63,010 bases of DNA from Knoellia sp. Soil729 (GTDB lineage Bacteria > Actinomycetota > Actinomycetes > Actinomycetales > Dermatophilaceae), in contig NZ_LMSA01000002.1 of NCBI RefSeq assembly GCF_001427985.1, positions 1,045,546 to 1,108,555 on the forward strand, in the 5' to 3' direction. The first letter of the stretch is position 1. The number at the start of each line of letters is the position of its first letter. This document shows positions 1 through 8,016 of this stretch, piece by piece. The translations under genes were made by a program, and so were the position numbers. The notes beneath the pieces are model-generated. The model was not told the origin of the DNA. It worked only from the letters and a program-made list of their open reading frames with translations, and ran no database searches.

Positions 1-254
1 GCCAGCTCGGGTGCGTCGAGGCGTTGGTGTCCCAGGCCGTGGTGGACCTCGGCGGTGGTGCCGTCCTCCTGGCGCACGGGGTCGATCGCGGCCAGGTGGG
101 CCAGCGCCACTGCTTGCCGTGCCGTGGCGGCGTTGATCTCGGCCTGGGCCTGTTCCACGACGTCGAGGAGGTCGTCGGTGGTGAGGTGTGCAGCGGCACC
201 CAGCAGCGCGGCATACCGGCCCGCAAGGGCGGCGGTCGCGGTGTCCGGGTTCAT
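1..254 (-). CDS. DUF222/HNH endonuclease family protein, N-terminal part (cut by window edge)
   Basis: The reading frame starts at the ATG at 254 and runs leftward off the window after 84 residues, so only the N-terminal part is present. It begins MNPDTATAALAGRYAALLGA and continues as an Ala/Leu-rich helical segment typical of the DUF222 (13E12 repeat) domain, which normally precedes a C-terminal HNH nuclease domain. The HNH part is outside the window. A perfect LexA-type palindrome lies 15 bp upstream, supporting both the start and DNA-damage control. In vivo function of this multicopy actinobacterial family is not established. Two paralogs lie at 36363-38066 and at the right edge. Confidence 0.8.
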   Translation of the reverse strand, partial: MNPDTATAALAGRYAALLGAAAHLTTDDLLDVVEQAQAEINAATARQAVALAHLAAIDPVRQEDGTTAEVHHGLGHQRLDAPEL

Positions 255-268
255 GTCTCCATCATAGC

Positions 269-282
269 CGAACGCATGTTCG
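269..282. promoter_or_regulatory. LexA (SOS) box upstream of the left-edge DUF222 gene
   Basis: CGAACGCATGTTCG is a perfect palindrome of the form CGAAC-N4-GTTCG, the core of the actinobacterial LexA box. It sits 15 bp upstream of the ATG at 254 of the leftward DUF222 gene and about 85 bp from the rightward monooxygenase start at 365. LexA control of 13E12/DUF222 genes is known from mycobacteria; binding here is inferred. Confidence 0.75.
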
Positions 283-364
283 AGTGGAAGGAGAAACGAC
301 GCGAATTGTGTTCTGCCGCAGGCGAACACGCACGCCGTCGCGGTCATGATCCTAAGGTGGTCAC

Positions 365-1813
365 GTGCCGGACGTGATCATCGTGGGTGCCGGTCCGACC
401 GGCGTGATGTTGGCGAGCGAGCTGCGGCTCCACGGGGTCGAGGTCCTGCTCCTCGAGCGGGAGCTCGAGCCCTCACCCATGGTGCGCGCCCAAGGGATCC
501 ACGCCCGCACGATCGAGATCATGGAGCAGCGGGGGATGCTGGACCGTCTGCTTCCGCAGGGACAGGTGCATCCGACCGACCGCTTCTTCGCCGGCATCCA
601 GCCAAGCGAACCGGTGCGGCTCGACACCACGCACCCCTACGTCCTCGGCATCCCCCAACCCGAGGTGGAAAAGGTGCTCATGGAGCGCGCCGTCGAGCTC
701 GGCGTCGAGGTCCGGCGCGGCTGTGAGGTGGTCGGCGTGCACGAGGGTCGCGACGGTGCGGGCGTCGAGCTGGTCGGCGGCGAGCGGCTGCAGGCACGCT
801 TCGTCGTGGGCTGCGACGGCGGCCGGAGCACGGTGCGCAAGGCCCTGGGCATCGAGTTCGCCGGTGAGCCGGCGACCTCGGGCTGGATCCTCGGGGAGGT
901 CGAGCTGACCGCCACCACGGAGGAGGTCAGCGCGATCACGAAGCGGGTGCGCGAGACCCACAAGGGCTTCGGCATCGTCCCGCGCGACGGTGGGGTCTTC
1001 AGCGTCGTCACTCCTGCCGACCCGCCTTCGGACGACACTCCCCCGCCCACGATCGACGAGCTGCGAGCCCAGCTCACGGCATACGCGGGCAGTGATCTCG
1101 GTGCACACTCACCGCGGTGGCTCTCACGCTTCGGTGACGCAACGCGTCTGGCCGAGCACTACCGCAGGGGCAGCGTCCTCATCGCGGGCGACGCCGCCCA
1201 CGTGCATCCTCCGCAGGGTGGCCAAGGTCTCAACCTCGGCATCCAGGATGCCTTCAACCTCGGCTGGAAGCTCGCGGCGGCCGTGCGCGGCTGGTCTCCC
1301 CGAGGCCTGCTCGACACCTACGAGAGCGAGCGCCGACCGGTCGCGGCCGAGGTCCTGACGCTGACGCGGGCGCAGGCTCTGTTGCAGTCCGCCGAGCCCG
1401 GGCCGCGGGCCGTGCGGTCGCTCCTGGCCGAGCTCATGGAGCTCCCGGGCGTGCACCGTCACCTCATCGACAAGGTCACGTCCCTCGGAATCTGGTATGC
1501 CGTGGGCGAGGGCGAGCTTCTCGGTCAGCGTTCGCGAGACATCGCCTTCACGGGTGGGAGGCGCCTGTATCCGTTGCTGCGCAGCGGTCGTGGCGTTCTG
1601 GTCGACCAGACGGGCAGCCTCACGGTCAGCGGGTGGCACGACCGGGTCGACGTGCTCGCCGAGCGCTCCGACGAGCTCGACCCGCCGGCCGTGCTGCTGC
1701 GACCGGACGGGCACATCGTGTGGGTCGGCGACGACGAGAGCGACCTGGAGGAGGCGCTGCTCCGTTGGTTCGGAGCCTCGCTCAGCGGCCCTGCTGCGGC
1801 GAATGGGGCTTGA
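365..1813 (+). CDS. FAD-dependent aromatic monooxygenase (PheA/TfdB, polyketide hydroxylase type)
   Basis: The 482-residue protein is a class A flavoprotein hydroxylase that should use NAD(P)H and O2 to hydroxylate an aromatic substrate. It has the dinucleotide-binding GAGPTG at residues 8-13, the DG motif GCDGGRS near 149-155, and the GD motif GDAAHVHPPQGGQGLN near 275-290. A C-terminal thioredoxin-like domain of the phenol hydroxylase kind covers about 390-480. The GTG start at 365 follows AAGGTGG at 354-360, a good ribosome site. Its last 32 nt overlap the 3' end of the convergent cation transporter gene. The substrate cannot be told from sequence: polyketide tailoring and catabolism of a phenol are both possible, and no companion pathway genes are adjacent. 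Confidence 0.85.
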   Translation: MPDVIIVGAGPTGVMLASELRLHGVEVLLLERELEPSPMVRAQGIHARTIEIMEQRGMLDRLLPQGQVHPTDRFFAGIQPSEPVRLDTTHPYVLGIPQPEVEKVLMERAVELGVEVRRGCEVVGVHEGRDGAGVELVGGERLQARFVVGCDGGRSTVRKALGIEFAGEPATSGWILGEVELTATTEEVSAITKRVRETHKGFGIVPRDGGVFSVVTPADPPSDDTPPPTIDELRAQLTAYAGSDLGAHSPRWLSRFGDATRLAEHYRRGSVLIAGDAAHVHPPQGGQGLNLGIQDAFNLGWKLAAAVRGWSPRGLLDTYESERRPVAAEVLTLTRAQALLQSAEPGPRAVRSLLAELMELPGVHRHLIDKVTSLGIWYAVGEGELLGQRSRDIAFTGGRRLYPLLRSGRGVLVDQTGSLTVSGWHDRVDVLAERSDELDPPAVLLRPDGHIVWVGDDESDLEEALLRWFGASLSGPAAANGA

Positions 1814-2798
1814 GCGATGGGTCCTCGGGGCGGGCCAAAGTGATGATGGCCTCCTCGACCTGGTCGTGGTCTCGGATGGAGTCGGACAGCCGGTGGAGCC
1901 GCTCGGCCAGCCGTGACTCGCTGTCGTCGCCGACGAGGTCGACGGCCGCGATGAGGAGGATGCGGCCCGGCCCGACGAACTCGAGGTGCAGGAAGGTCAG
2001 CCGCTCGATCTCCGGGCGTTCGAGCAGGTCCGCGAGGGCGCGTTGGCGCAGCTCGGCGGACACCGACTGGCCGACGAGGAAGTCACGGTTGCGCGAGATG
2101 AGAAAGACGGCGATGGCGAGCAGGAGCAGGCCGACCGCGATCGACCCGACCGCGTCCCAGCGGGCGTCCCCCGTCACCTGGTGCAGCACGATTCCGATCG
2201 CCGCGAGGACGATGCCGATGAGGGCGGCGGCGTCCTCGAAGTAGACGGCCCGCAGCGTGGGGTTGGAGGTCCGGAGGATGAACGGCAGCGCCTCGAGACC
2301 CAACCGCCCGGCCTGTGCCTTGGTCTGCCGGCGCGCCTGTAGGAAGGACACGCCTTCGAGGACGAACGCGAGGGCGAGAACGGCATAGGCCCAGCGGTAG
2401 TCGACCTCCACCTCACCGCCGGTGCCCTCGCGCCAGCTCTGGACACCGTGCCAGATCGACACGACGGCGCCCGCGCTGAAGAGCCCGAACGCTGCGAACA
2501 TCGACCAGACGTAGGCCTCGCGGCCGTGGCCGTAGGGGTGGGCCGCGTCCTTCGGGCGACCTGCTCGCTTCTCCGCGACGACGAGGAAGACCTCGTTGCC
2601 GGCGTCCGCCCACGAGTGGGCGGCCTCGGCGACCATGGACGCCGACCCGGTGACGAAGGCGACGACGGACTTGGCGATGGCGATGAGCACGTTGGCGCCC
2701 AATGCCACGAGGACGGTGAAGAGACTCTCACCGCCACCGGGCTCGTCGATCTGCTCCATGGGGTCGGTCTGGTCGGTCTGGTCGGGCGCGTCGGTCAC
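1782..2798 (-). CDS. Cation diffusion facilitator (CDF) family metal transporter
   Basis: This 338-residue membrane protein should export divalent metal ions (Zn, Fe, Mn, Co class) by proton antiport. An N-terminal acidic stretch with DQT repeats (coded by a short GGTCGGTCT tandem near 2763-2785) precedes the transmembrane domain. The TM2 metal site is visible as EAAHSWADAGNE, followed by a cytoplasmic HPYGHG loop, and TM5 carries D in ARWDAVGS. A soluble C-terminal dimerisation domain covers about 240-330. The start is GTG at 2798. The metal cannot be assigned. Its 3' end overlaps the monooxygenase gene by 32 nt tail to tail. Confidence 0.88.
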   Translation of the reverse strand: MTDAPDQTDQTDPMEQIDEPGGGESLFTVLVALGANVLIAIAKSVVAFVTGSASMVAEAAHSWADAGNEVFLVVAEKRAGRPKDAAHPYGHGREAYVWSMFAAFGLFSAGAVVSIWHGVQSWREGTGGEVEVDYRWAYAVLALAFVLEGVSFLQARRQTKAQAGRLGLEALPFILRTSNPTLRAVYFEDAAALIGIVLAAIGIVLHQVTGDARWDAVGSIAVGLLLLAIAVFLISRNRDFLVGQSVSAELRQRALADLLERPEIERLTFLHLEFVGPGRILLIAAVDLVGDDSESRLAERLHRLSDSIRDHDQVEEAIITLARPEDPSLKPHSPQQGR

Positions 2799-2836
2799 CT
2801 GTTCACTCTGGCACGGCGATGGGCTCCCGGCGGAGC

Positions 2837-3640
2837 TCAGGGGGACGCCTGGTGCTCCGAGGGCAGGGTGAGGATCTCGGCACCGTCGTCGGTGATGGCG
2901 ATGGTGTGCTCGCTGTGGGCGGTGCGGGAGCCGGTGGCGCTGCGCAGCGTCCAGCCGTCCGGATCCGTGACGAGCTCGTCCGTGTCGGCCATGATCCAGG
3001 GCTCCAGGGCGAGCAGCAGTCCGGGGCGCAGCGTGTAGCCGCGGCCGGGCCGGCCGGTGTTGGAGACGTGTGGGTCCTGATGCATGGTCGAGCCGATGCC
3101 GTGGCCGCCGAACTGGGTGTTGATCGGGTAGCCCGCGTCGGTGAGCACGGAGCCGATGGCGTGCGAGATGTCGCCCATGCGCGCTCCCGGGCCGGCTGCG
3201 GCGATCCCGGCCGCGAGCGCGCGCTCGGTTGCGGCGATCAGGGACACGCTCTGCGCCGGTCGGGAGCTGCCCACGATGAAGCTGATGGCCGAGTCGGCCG
3301 CTATGCCCTTGAGGGAGACGGCGAGGTCCAGCGTGAGCAGGTCACCGTCGACCAGTGCGTAGTCGTGCGGGAGGCCGTGGAGCACGGCGTCGTTGACGGA
3401 GGTGCAGATGTAGTGGCCGAAGGGACCGCTGCCGAACGGGGGTGCGTAGTCGACGTAGCAGGACTGTGCCCCCGCCTCGTCGATCATGGCCCGCACCCAG
3501 CCGTCGATGTCGAGCAGGTTCGTGCCGACTCCACTGCGGCGCTTGACACTCTGCAGGATGTCGGCGACCAACCGGCCGCTGTTTCGGGCGCGCTCGATCT
3601 CGGTGGGGCTGAGGATCTCGATCATGTGGTGCGGTGTCAC
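2837..3640 (-). CDS. map: Methionine aminopeptidase, type I
   Basis: The 267-residue enzyme removes the initiator methionine from nascent proteins. The pita-bread fold signatures are visible: the Asp ligand region LLTLDLAV, then GIAADSA, the substrate His in GGHGIGSTMHQDPHVSNTG, and the Glu ligand in LALEPW. The GTG start at 3640 overlaps the upstream VOC gene stop as GTGA, so the two are translationally coupled. An ATG six codons in (3625) is an alternative start giving MIEILSP. There is no N-terminal zinc-finger or SH3-like extension. Actinobacteria often carry more than one map gene, and this one is not beside secY/adk/infA, so it may be the secondary copy. Confidence 0.9.
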   Translation of the reverse strand: MTPHHMIEILSPTEIERARNSGRLVADILQSVKRRSGVGTNLLDIDGWVRAMIDEAGAQSCYVDYAPPFGSGPFGHYICTSVNDAVLHGLPHDYALVDGDLLTLDLAVSLKGIAADSAISFIVGSSRPAQSVSLIAATERALAAGIAAAGPGARMGDISHAIGSVLTDAGYPINTQFGGHGIGSTMHQDPHVSNTGRPGRGYTLRPGLLLALEPWIMADTDELVTDPDGWTLRSATGSRTAHSEHTIAITDDGAEILTLPSEHQASP

Positions 3641-4119
3641 TTCCCTGCGTCTGGGTGCTGTTCGTCGGGCGCGCTCTCGCGGATCTGTTCGGCCAGGGAC
3701 ACGATGAGGCCCTCGGGACCACGGACGTAGGCCATCCGCCAGACGTTCTCATACTCGCCGATGCCACCGACCAGCCCGTAGCCCTCACCGGCCAGCCGGT
3801 CGACGATGCCCCGCAGGTCCTCGACCTCGAAGCACACGTTGCGCAGGCCCAGCTCGGTGGACATCGCCATGGGTGAACCGGGCTCGTGGCCGGGCCGGAC
3901 GAACCTCGCGAGCTCCAGCTTGGTGCCTTCCCCAGGGGTCTGCATCATGAGGATCTCGGTGCGCGCGTTGGGGATGCCGCAGACGGTGTCCAGAAACTCT
4001 CCGTCGACGAACATCCGGGGCCCCTCGGCCTCCAGGCCGATGCTCACGAAGAACCTCTCCACGAGGTCGAGGTCCGCGACGGTGACGCCGATGTGGTCGA
4101 AGCGGGGTAGCTGTGCCAT
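3637..4119 (-). CDS. VOC family (glyoxalase/bleomycin-resistance fold) protein
   Basis: This is a 160-residue single-domain VOC protein: FDHIGVTVADLDLVERFF at the start, a central second beta-alpha-beta unit (LRNVCFEVEDLRGIVDRL) and a final strand with RGPEGLIVSLAEQ. Such proteins are metal-dependent lyases, isomerases or dioxygenases, or drug binders, and sequence alone does not separate these. It is the first gene of a two-gene unit with methionine aminopeptidase (4-nt overlap). Confidence 0.8.
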   Translation of the reverse strand: MAQLPRFDHIGVTVADLDLVERFFVSIGLEAEGPRMFVDGEFLDTVCGIPNARTEILMMQTPGEGTKLELARFVRPGHEPGSPMAMSTELGLRNVCFEVEDLRGIVDRLAGEGYGLVGGIGEYENVWRMAYVRGPEGLIVSLAEQIRESAPDEQHPDAGK

Positions 4120-4167
4120 GTGGCCATCCTGCTGCAGGTGAGCGGTGGTGCCCAGAGCCGTGGGCGG

Positions 4168-4875
4168 TCAGCCCTTGCGTGCGGCCGACATGTCCGCGCA
4201 GATGACTCCTCGGTTGCCGTCCTGGTCGGCAATCACCGTGAGCGAGGGTGCGTCGCTGTCGTCGACGACCGTCCCTCCCGCGGCGACGGCGGCAGCGACC
4301 CGCTGCTCGAGGACCTCTGGCGCCACATAGACCTCGACGTGGAAGCGCTGGCGGGTGGCATCCTCACCGGGAGAGTCGCCGAACCACAGGTTGGGCACCC
4401 GACCGGTGGCATCCCGGACCTCGTCGCCCGGCGAGCCATGGCCCTGGGCCTCGGCGTTCCCGGTCAGCAGTGCGGCCCAGACGGGGGCGATCGTTGCGGA
4501 GTCGCCCGTGTCCAGGCCGAGCTCGACCATGCTCACCGAGGCGGGGTCGGCGGTCAGACCCTGCTCGCCCGCGATCTCCGTGATGCGTCGGGCAAGGTCG
4601 ACGTCCTGCTGGGTCGGCCACTCGACGACGTACTCGGTGCCTTCGTCATCGCGGTAGATCGCGTCGTCGGTGATCAGTTTGAGGTCGACATGGCGCGGGC
4701 CCATGAACACGCGCGGATGGTGCTCGAGCTCGTCCCCAGCCTCACCCACCGCAGCCACGAACCGGGCACCGGCGCCGAAGTCGTCCACGAGGTAGCGCGC
4801 GTGCAGGCCCTGAGCCAGCTTGCGCCACTCCGCGAGGTCGGCCGCAGCGATCTGCTCACCCCTCAACATGTCCAT
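4168..4875 (-). CDS. Fusion of pterin-4a-carbinolamine dehydratase-like and VOC domains
   Basis: The 235-residue protein has two parts. Residues about 10-105 look like the PCD/DCoH domain (4a-hydroxytetrahydrobiopterin dehydratase): FGAGARFVAAVGEAGDELEHHP carries the HHP signature, then VDLKLITDD and a DVDLARRITEIAG helix. Residues about 115-235 form a VOC domain ending in VIADQDGNRGVICADMSAA. The ATG at 4875 (MDMLRGEQ) is chosen because it begins the first helix of the PCD domain; upstream in-frame codons are low-complexity. The PCD domain could recycle a pterin cofactor, but no aromatic amino acid hydroxylase is nearby, so its job is unknown. It runs the same way as the upstream-facing VOC gene but is separated from it by 48 bp. 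Confidence 0.72.
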   Translation of the reverse strand: MDMLRGEQIAAADLAEWRKLAQGLHARYLVDDFGAGARFVAAVGEAGDELEHHPRVFMGPRHVDLKLITDDAIYRDDEGTEYVVEWPTQQDVDLARRITEIAGEQGLTADPASVSMVELGLDTGDSATIAPVWAALLTGNAEAQGHGSPGDEVRDATGRVPNLWFGDSPGEDATRQRFHVEVYVAPEVLEQRVAAAVAAGGTVVDDSDAPSLTVIADQDGNRGVICADMSAARKG

Positions 4876-5011
4876 GCCCGCCAACCCTAGTGCGCGGCCC
4901 GGCGGACATGCAGTGCTCACCAGTGGCGCGATGCCATTGGTCGGCCCGAGCACCTCCGTCCTCCATTCGCCACCGGGGCACGTCAGGAGTGCATGTCCGT
5001 TGGCCCGGGAC

Positions 5012-5368
5012 TCAGTCTGGGACGGAGTCCCCTGTCCCGGCCGACATCTCGTGGCTCAGGTACCGAACTGGCTTGCCCAGCGACTGCGCGTAGGCGATCT
5101 CCCGCCGCGTCGACTCGCCCACGTAGCCGCCCGGTTCCACGATGTAGACCTCGTCGGCCATGCGGATCTTCTGCAGGTGCACGTCGCGGAGCCGGCCCTC
5201 CAGCTGCGAGCTGTCGGCCGTCCAGTCGCCGTCCGCCAGATCCGGAAGGCTGAACATCTCGAGGCTGATCACGACGCAGCCTTCCAGCGTGAGCCGCTGG
5301 TTGACCTCGGCGAACTCAGCCTCGAACCTCGTCGAGCCGCAGAGCGTGATGACCTTCGCATCGCCCAC
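5012..5368 (-). CDS. Nucleoside 2-deoxyribosyltransferase-like small protein
   Basis: This 118-residue protein starts KVITLCGSTRF, the phosphate/base-binding loop of the nucleoside 2-deoxyribosyltransferase (NDT)/DUF4406 fold. It continues with LRDVHLQKIRMADEVYIV and the sugar-binding GGYVGESTRREIAYA. The fold is known in nucleoside salvage, phage proteins and NAD-related enzymes. The GTG at 5368 is the likely start; it lies 7 bp after the stop of the AAA ATPase, so the two form a pair. I cannot say whether it hydrolyses, transfers or only binds nucleosides. Confidence 0.72.
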   Translation of the reverse strand: MGDAKVITLCGSTRFEAEFAEVNQRLTLEGCVVISLEMFSLPDLADGDWTADSSQLEGRLRDVHLQKIRMADEVYIVEPGGYVGESTRREIAYAQSLGKPVRYLSHEMSAGTGDSVPD

Positions 5369-5375
5369 GAGTGCG

Positions 5376-6593
5376 TCAGGCCGTCTGCTCGCGCAGGTAC
5401 CGCCCGAAGTGGGGCACCGTGAACGCGATCCGGCCCCGCTCGCCCGAATAGATGAGCCCCTTCTTGAGCAACGCATCCCGCGCTGGCGACAACGACTGCG
5501 GCTTGCGGCCCAGGTGGGTCGCCACGTCGGACGTCGGGACCGACTCGATGTCGTCAAGCTGCTCCTCGCCACGCTCACTGATCGCCACCGCCACGTCGGC
5601 CATGGCGCGCAGGTACTCGCGCTCGCCCGGCGTCGCCCGCTCGAACCGCGAGCCGAAGAACCCGACGGCCAGCTCCGACTCGGCCTCCGGTGCCGCAACC
5701 CGGACGTCGTCCGCCGTCACGGGAGAGCGAGGCGCCCGGTCCCACGCCGCCTTGCCGTAGGCCTGGATGAAGTAGGGGTAGCCACCCGTGGCGGCATACA
5801 TCGCGTCGAGCGCCTGGGAGTCGTAGGCCGCGCCCTCCTCCTGGGCGGGCACCACCAGCGCCGCGTCCGCAGCCGCGCGGGGCAGACGGCCGATGCGGGA
5901 GTAGCGGAACAGCCTCTCCGAGTAGGACTTCGACGCCGACAGCACGGCCGGCAGGTGCGGCAGGCCGGCACCGACGACGATGACGGGCAGCCCCGACTGC
6001 GAGATCTCGTGGCAGGCAGCGCACAACGCCGACACGTCGTCGGGGCCGAGGTCCTGCATCTCGTCGATGAAGACGGCGATCCCCCGCCCCGTGTCGGACG
6101 CCAGCCCACCCACGTCGGTCAGGAGCTCGACGAGGTCGATCTCGATGTCGCCCGAGTCGGCCCGCCCGGAGACCGCCGGTGCGTCGATCCCGGGGTTCCA
6201 CCTCTCGCGCAGCTTCGCGCCGGCAGGGGCATCACGCTGGGCGAAGGCCTTGATGACCCCGAGGACGTGCTGAACCTCCTCGTCGCTCGGGTGGCCGAGC
6301 TCTCGCACGGCCTGGTGCAGGGCCGAGGACAGCGGTCGCCGCAGCGACTGGTCGGGTCGCGCCTCGAGCTTGCCGGTCCCCCACTTGGCGCGAACGGCCG
6401 TTGACCGCAACGCATTGAGCAGCACCGTCTTGCCGACTCCGCGCAGGCCGGTGAGCACGATCGAACGCTCCGGACGTCCACGCGAGATCCGTTCGAGGAC
6501 GACCTCGAAGGCGTCGAGCTGCTCGTCACGACCCGCGAGCTCGGGCGGGCGCTGACCGGCGCCGGGGGCATAGGGGTTCCGAATGGGGTCCAC
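5376..6593 (-). CDS. AAA ATPase with C-terminal winged-helix region (ATP-binding protein)
   Basis: The 405-residue protein has Walker A GLRGVGKT at 49-56, Walker B near 166-177 (GIAVFIDEMQDL) and an AAA_16/Orc-like P-loop domain. The C-terminal region (about 300-400) reads as a winged-helix DNA-binding segment (SVPTSDVATHLGRKPQSLSP, then LLKKGLIYSGERGRIAFTVP). Starts at GTG 6593. It is followed 7 bp later by the deoxyribosyltransferase-like gene. Proteins of this kind are scattered in Actinobacteria with no firm function. An NTPase linked to a nucleoside-acting enzyme is suggestive of stress or phage defence, but nothing in the sequence proves it. Confidence 0.75.
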   Translation of the reverse strand: MDPIRNPYAPGAGQRPPELAGRDEQLDAFEVVLERISRGRPERSIVLTGLRGVGKTVLLNALRSTAVRAKWGTGKLEARPDQSLRRPLSSALHQAVRELGHPSDEEVQHVLGVIKAFAQRDAPAGAKLRERWNPGIDAPAVSGRADSGDIEIDLVELLTDVGGLASDTGRGIAVFIDEMQDLGPDDVSALCAACHEISQSGLPVIVVGAGLPHLPAVLSASKSYSERLFRYSRIGRLPRAAADAALVVPAQEEGAAYDSQALDAMYAATGGYPYFIQAYGKAAWDRAPRSPVTADDVRVAAPEAESELAVGFFGSRFERATPGEREYLRAMADVAVAISERGEEQLDDIESVPTSDVATHLGRKPQSLSPARDALLKKGLIYSGERGRIAFTVPHFGRYLREQTA

Positions 6594-6623
6594 GATGGCA
6601 CCGTATCCGCATGTCTAGGGCGG

Positions 6624-6655
6624 ACGGCATACATCCGAATAAGCGGGTATGCCGT
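6624..6655. terminator. Intergenic hairpin made of an inverted ACGGCATAC / GTATGCCGT pair
   Basis: ACGGCATAC at 6624-6632 and GTATGCCGT at 6647-6655 are perfect complements around a 14-nt loop that can pair further (TCCG with CGGG). It lies between the rhodanese stop (6672, leftward) and the ATPase start (6593), so it can terminate the rhodanese transcript. There is no clear U-tract. It is one of two places where the genome-wide CGGCATAC word appears as an inverted pair. Confidence 0.55.
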
Positions 6656-6671
6656 GTCGTGGTCGACCGGG

Positions 6672-7010
6672 TCAGGGCACCTGGGGCTCGCTGCCGTCCG
6701 CGGTCTCCATCGGCTTGCCCGCTGCGTGCCAGGCACGCATGCCGCCGTCGAGGTTCGCGACGTCGTAGCCCTGCTGCTCCAGCCACGGCAGGGTGCGGGC
6801 CACGCGGCCACCGCTGCGGCAGGTGACGACGAGCGGCTGGTCCTGGTCGAGGAAGGGGGCGAGCTCGTCGACGCGAGCAGGGAGCTCACTCATTGGGATG
6901 TGCACGGCGCCCGGCGCGTGGCCGCGGTCCCACTCGTCCTGCTCGCGGATGTCGAGGAAGACGGCGTCGTCGGGGAGGTCGGCCACCGGGATCTGGGGGA
7001 ATTCGCTCAT
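6672..7010 (-). CDS. Rhodanese-like domain protein (sulfurtransferase)
   Basis: This 112-residue single-domain rhodanese has the CH2A region DIREQDEWDRGHAPGAVHIP and the active-site loop CRSGGR with the catalytic Cys, ending WHAAGKPME. It probably carries sulfane sulfur or acts in thiosulfate/cyanide chemistry. The ATG at 7010 (MSEFPQIP) is chosen over an upstream start because the domain begins there. The flanking genes do not indicate a partner. Confidence 0.88.
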   Translation of the reverse strand: MSEFPQIPVADLPDDAVFLDIREQDEWDRGHAPGAVHIPMSELPARVDELAPFLDQDQPLVVTCRSGGRVARTLPWLEQQGYDVANLDGGMRAWHAAGKPMETADGSEPQVP

Positions 7011-7151
7011 GACGTCGACGCTACGCGATGAGGTTGGTGACGAGGCCGACCGGAGGGAACCTGCGGGGTCCGGAGGGAAATGAACCATCCGGACCCCCCA
7101 GGTTCCCGCATGGGGAGCGAAAGTTGGGGCGCGTGGGAGGGCGGGGGTGGG

Positions 7152-8012
7152 CTACTTGAGGAACTTGCTCGTGCGGCGGTCGGCCAGGGGCTTGCCGCCG
7201 GTCTGGCAGGTCGCGCAGTACTGCAGCGAGGAGTCCGCGAACGAGACCTCACGCACGACGTCGCCGCACTCGGGGCAGATCTCGCCGGTGCGACCGTGGA
7301 CCCGCATCCCCTGGCGCTTGGCGTCCTTGAGCTCGGCGGCCGGCTTGCCCGACGCCGCGAGGACCGCAGCCGACAGCGTCTCCCGCAGTGCGGCATACAG
7401 GCGTTTGCTCTGCTCGTCGTCGAGCTTCGCGGCCATCGCGAAGGGTGACAGCTTGGCGACGTGCAGGATCTCGTCGGAGTAGGCGTTGCCGACGCCAGCG
7501 AGAATCTTCTGGTCGCGCAGGACACCCTTGACCTGGGCGTTGCGCGACGACAGGATCTCGCGGAAGGCCTCGAGCGAGAACGCGTCCGCGAGCGGGTCGG
7601 GCCCAAGTGCGGCGATCCCCGGCACATCGCCTGGGTCCGAGACGATGTAGGCCGCGAGCGACTTCTTGGTCCCGGCCTCCGTGAGGTCGAAGCCGGACCC
7701 GTCGGACAGGCGCACGCGCAGGGCGATCGGCGACTTGCCCGGCCGCAGCGTCGTCGGCGAGATCGAGTCCGACCAGCGCAGCCACCCTGCCCGGGCGAGG
7801 TGGAAGACGAGATGCGTTCCGCCACAGTCGAGGTCGAGGAACTTGCCGTGCCGCGTCACCGACTCCACGGGCGCACCCACGAGCGCTTCGGGCGGCGGGT
7901 TGAACGTCTTGAGCACCGAGAACGAGCCGAGCTCGACGCCGGTGACGGCCAGGTCGGCCGTGCGCTCAGTCAGGAAGTCGACCAGCGCCTGGACCTCGGG
8001 CAGCTCTGGCAC
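7152..8012 (-). CDS. Fpg/Nei family DNA glycosylase
   Basis: The 286-residue protein has the invariant start PELPEVQ after the initiator (GTG 8012), so Pro2 is the Schiff-base nucleophile. It has the lysine in RHGKFLDL, the helix-two-turn-helix region, and a C-terminal zinc finger (CPECGD then YCATCQ). It excises oxidised bases and nicks the abasic site. The finger departs from classical MutM: the usual Gly-Arg-Ser/Thr lesion-reading motif before the second Cys pair is not seen (FADSSLQYC instead), and the tail runs 18 residues beyond the last Cys. It may therefore be an Nei2/Fpg2-like paralog rather than the main 8-oxoguanine glycosylase. The App1 gene ends 4 bp upstream. Confidence 0.88.
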   Translation of the reverse strand: MPELPEVQALVDFLTERTADLAVTGVELGSFSVLKTFNPPPEALVGAPVESVTRHGKFLDLDCGGTHLVFHLARAGWLRWSDSISPTTLRPGKSPIALRVRLSDGSGFDLTEAGTKKSLAAYIVSDPGDVPGIAALGPDPLADAFSLEAFREILSSRNAQVKGVLRDQKILAGVGNAYSDEILHVAKLSPFAMAAKLDDEQSKRLYAALRETLSAAVLAASGKPAAELKDAKRQGMRVHGRTGEICPECGDVVREVSFADSSLQYCATCQTGGKPLADRRTSKFLK

Positions 8013-8016
8013 CGCG

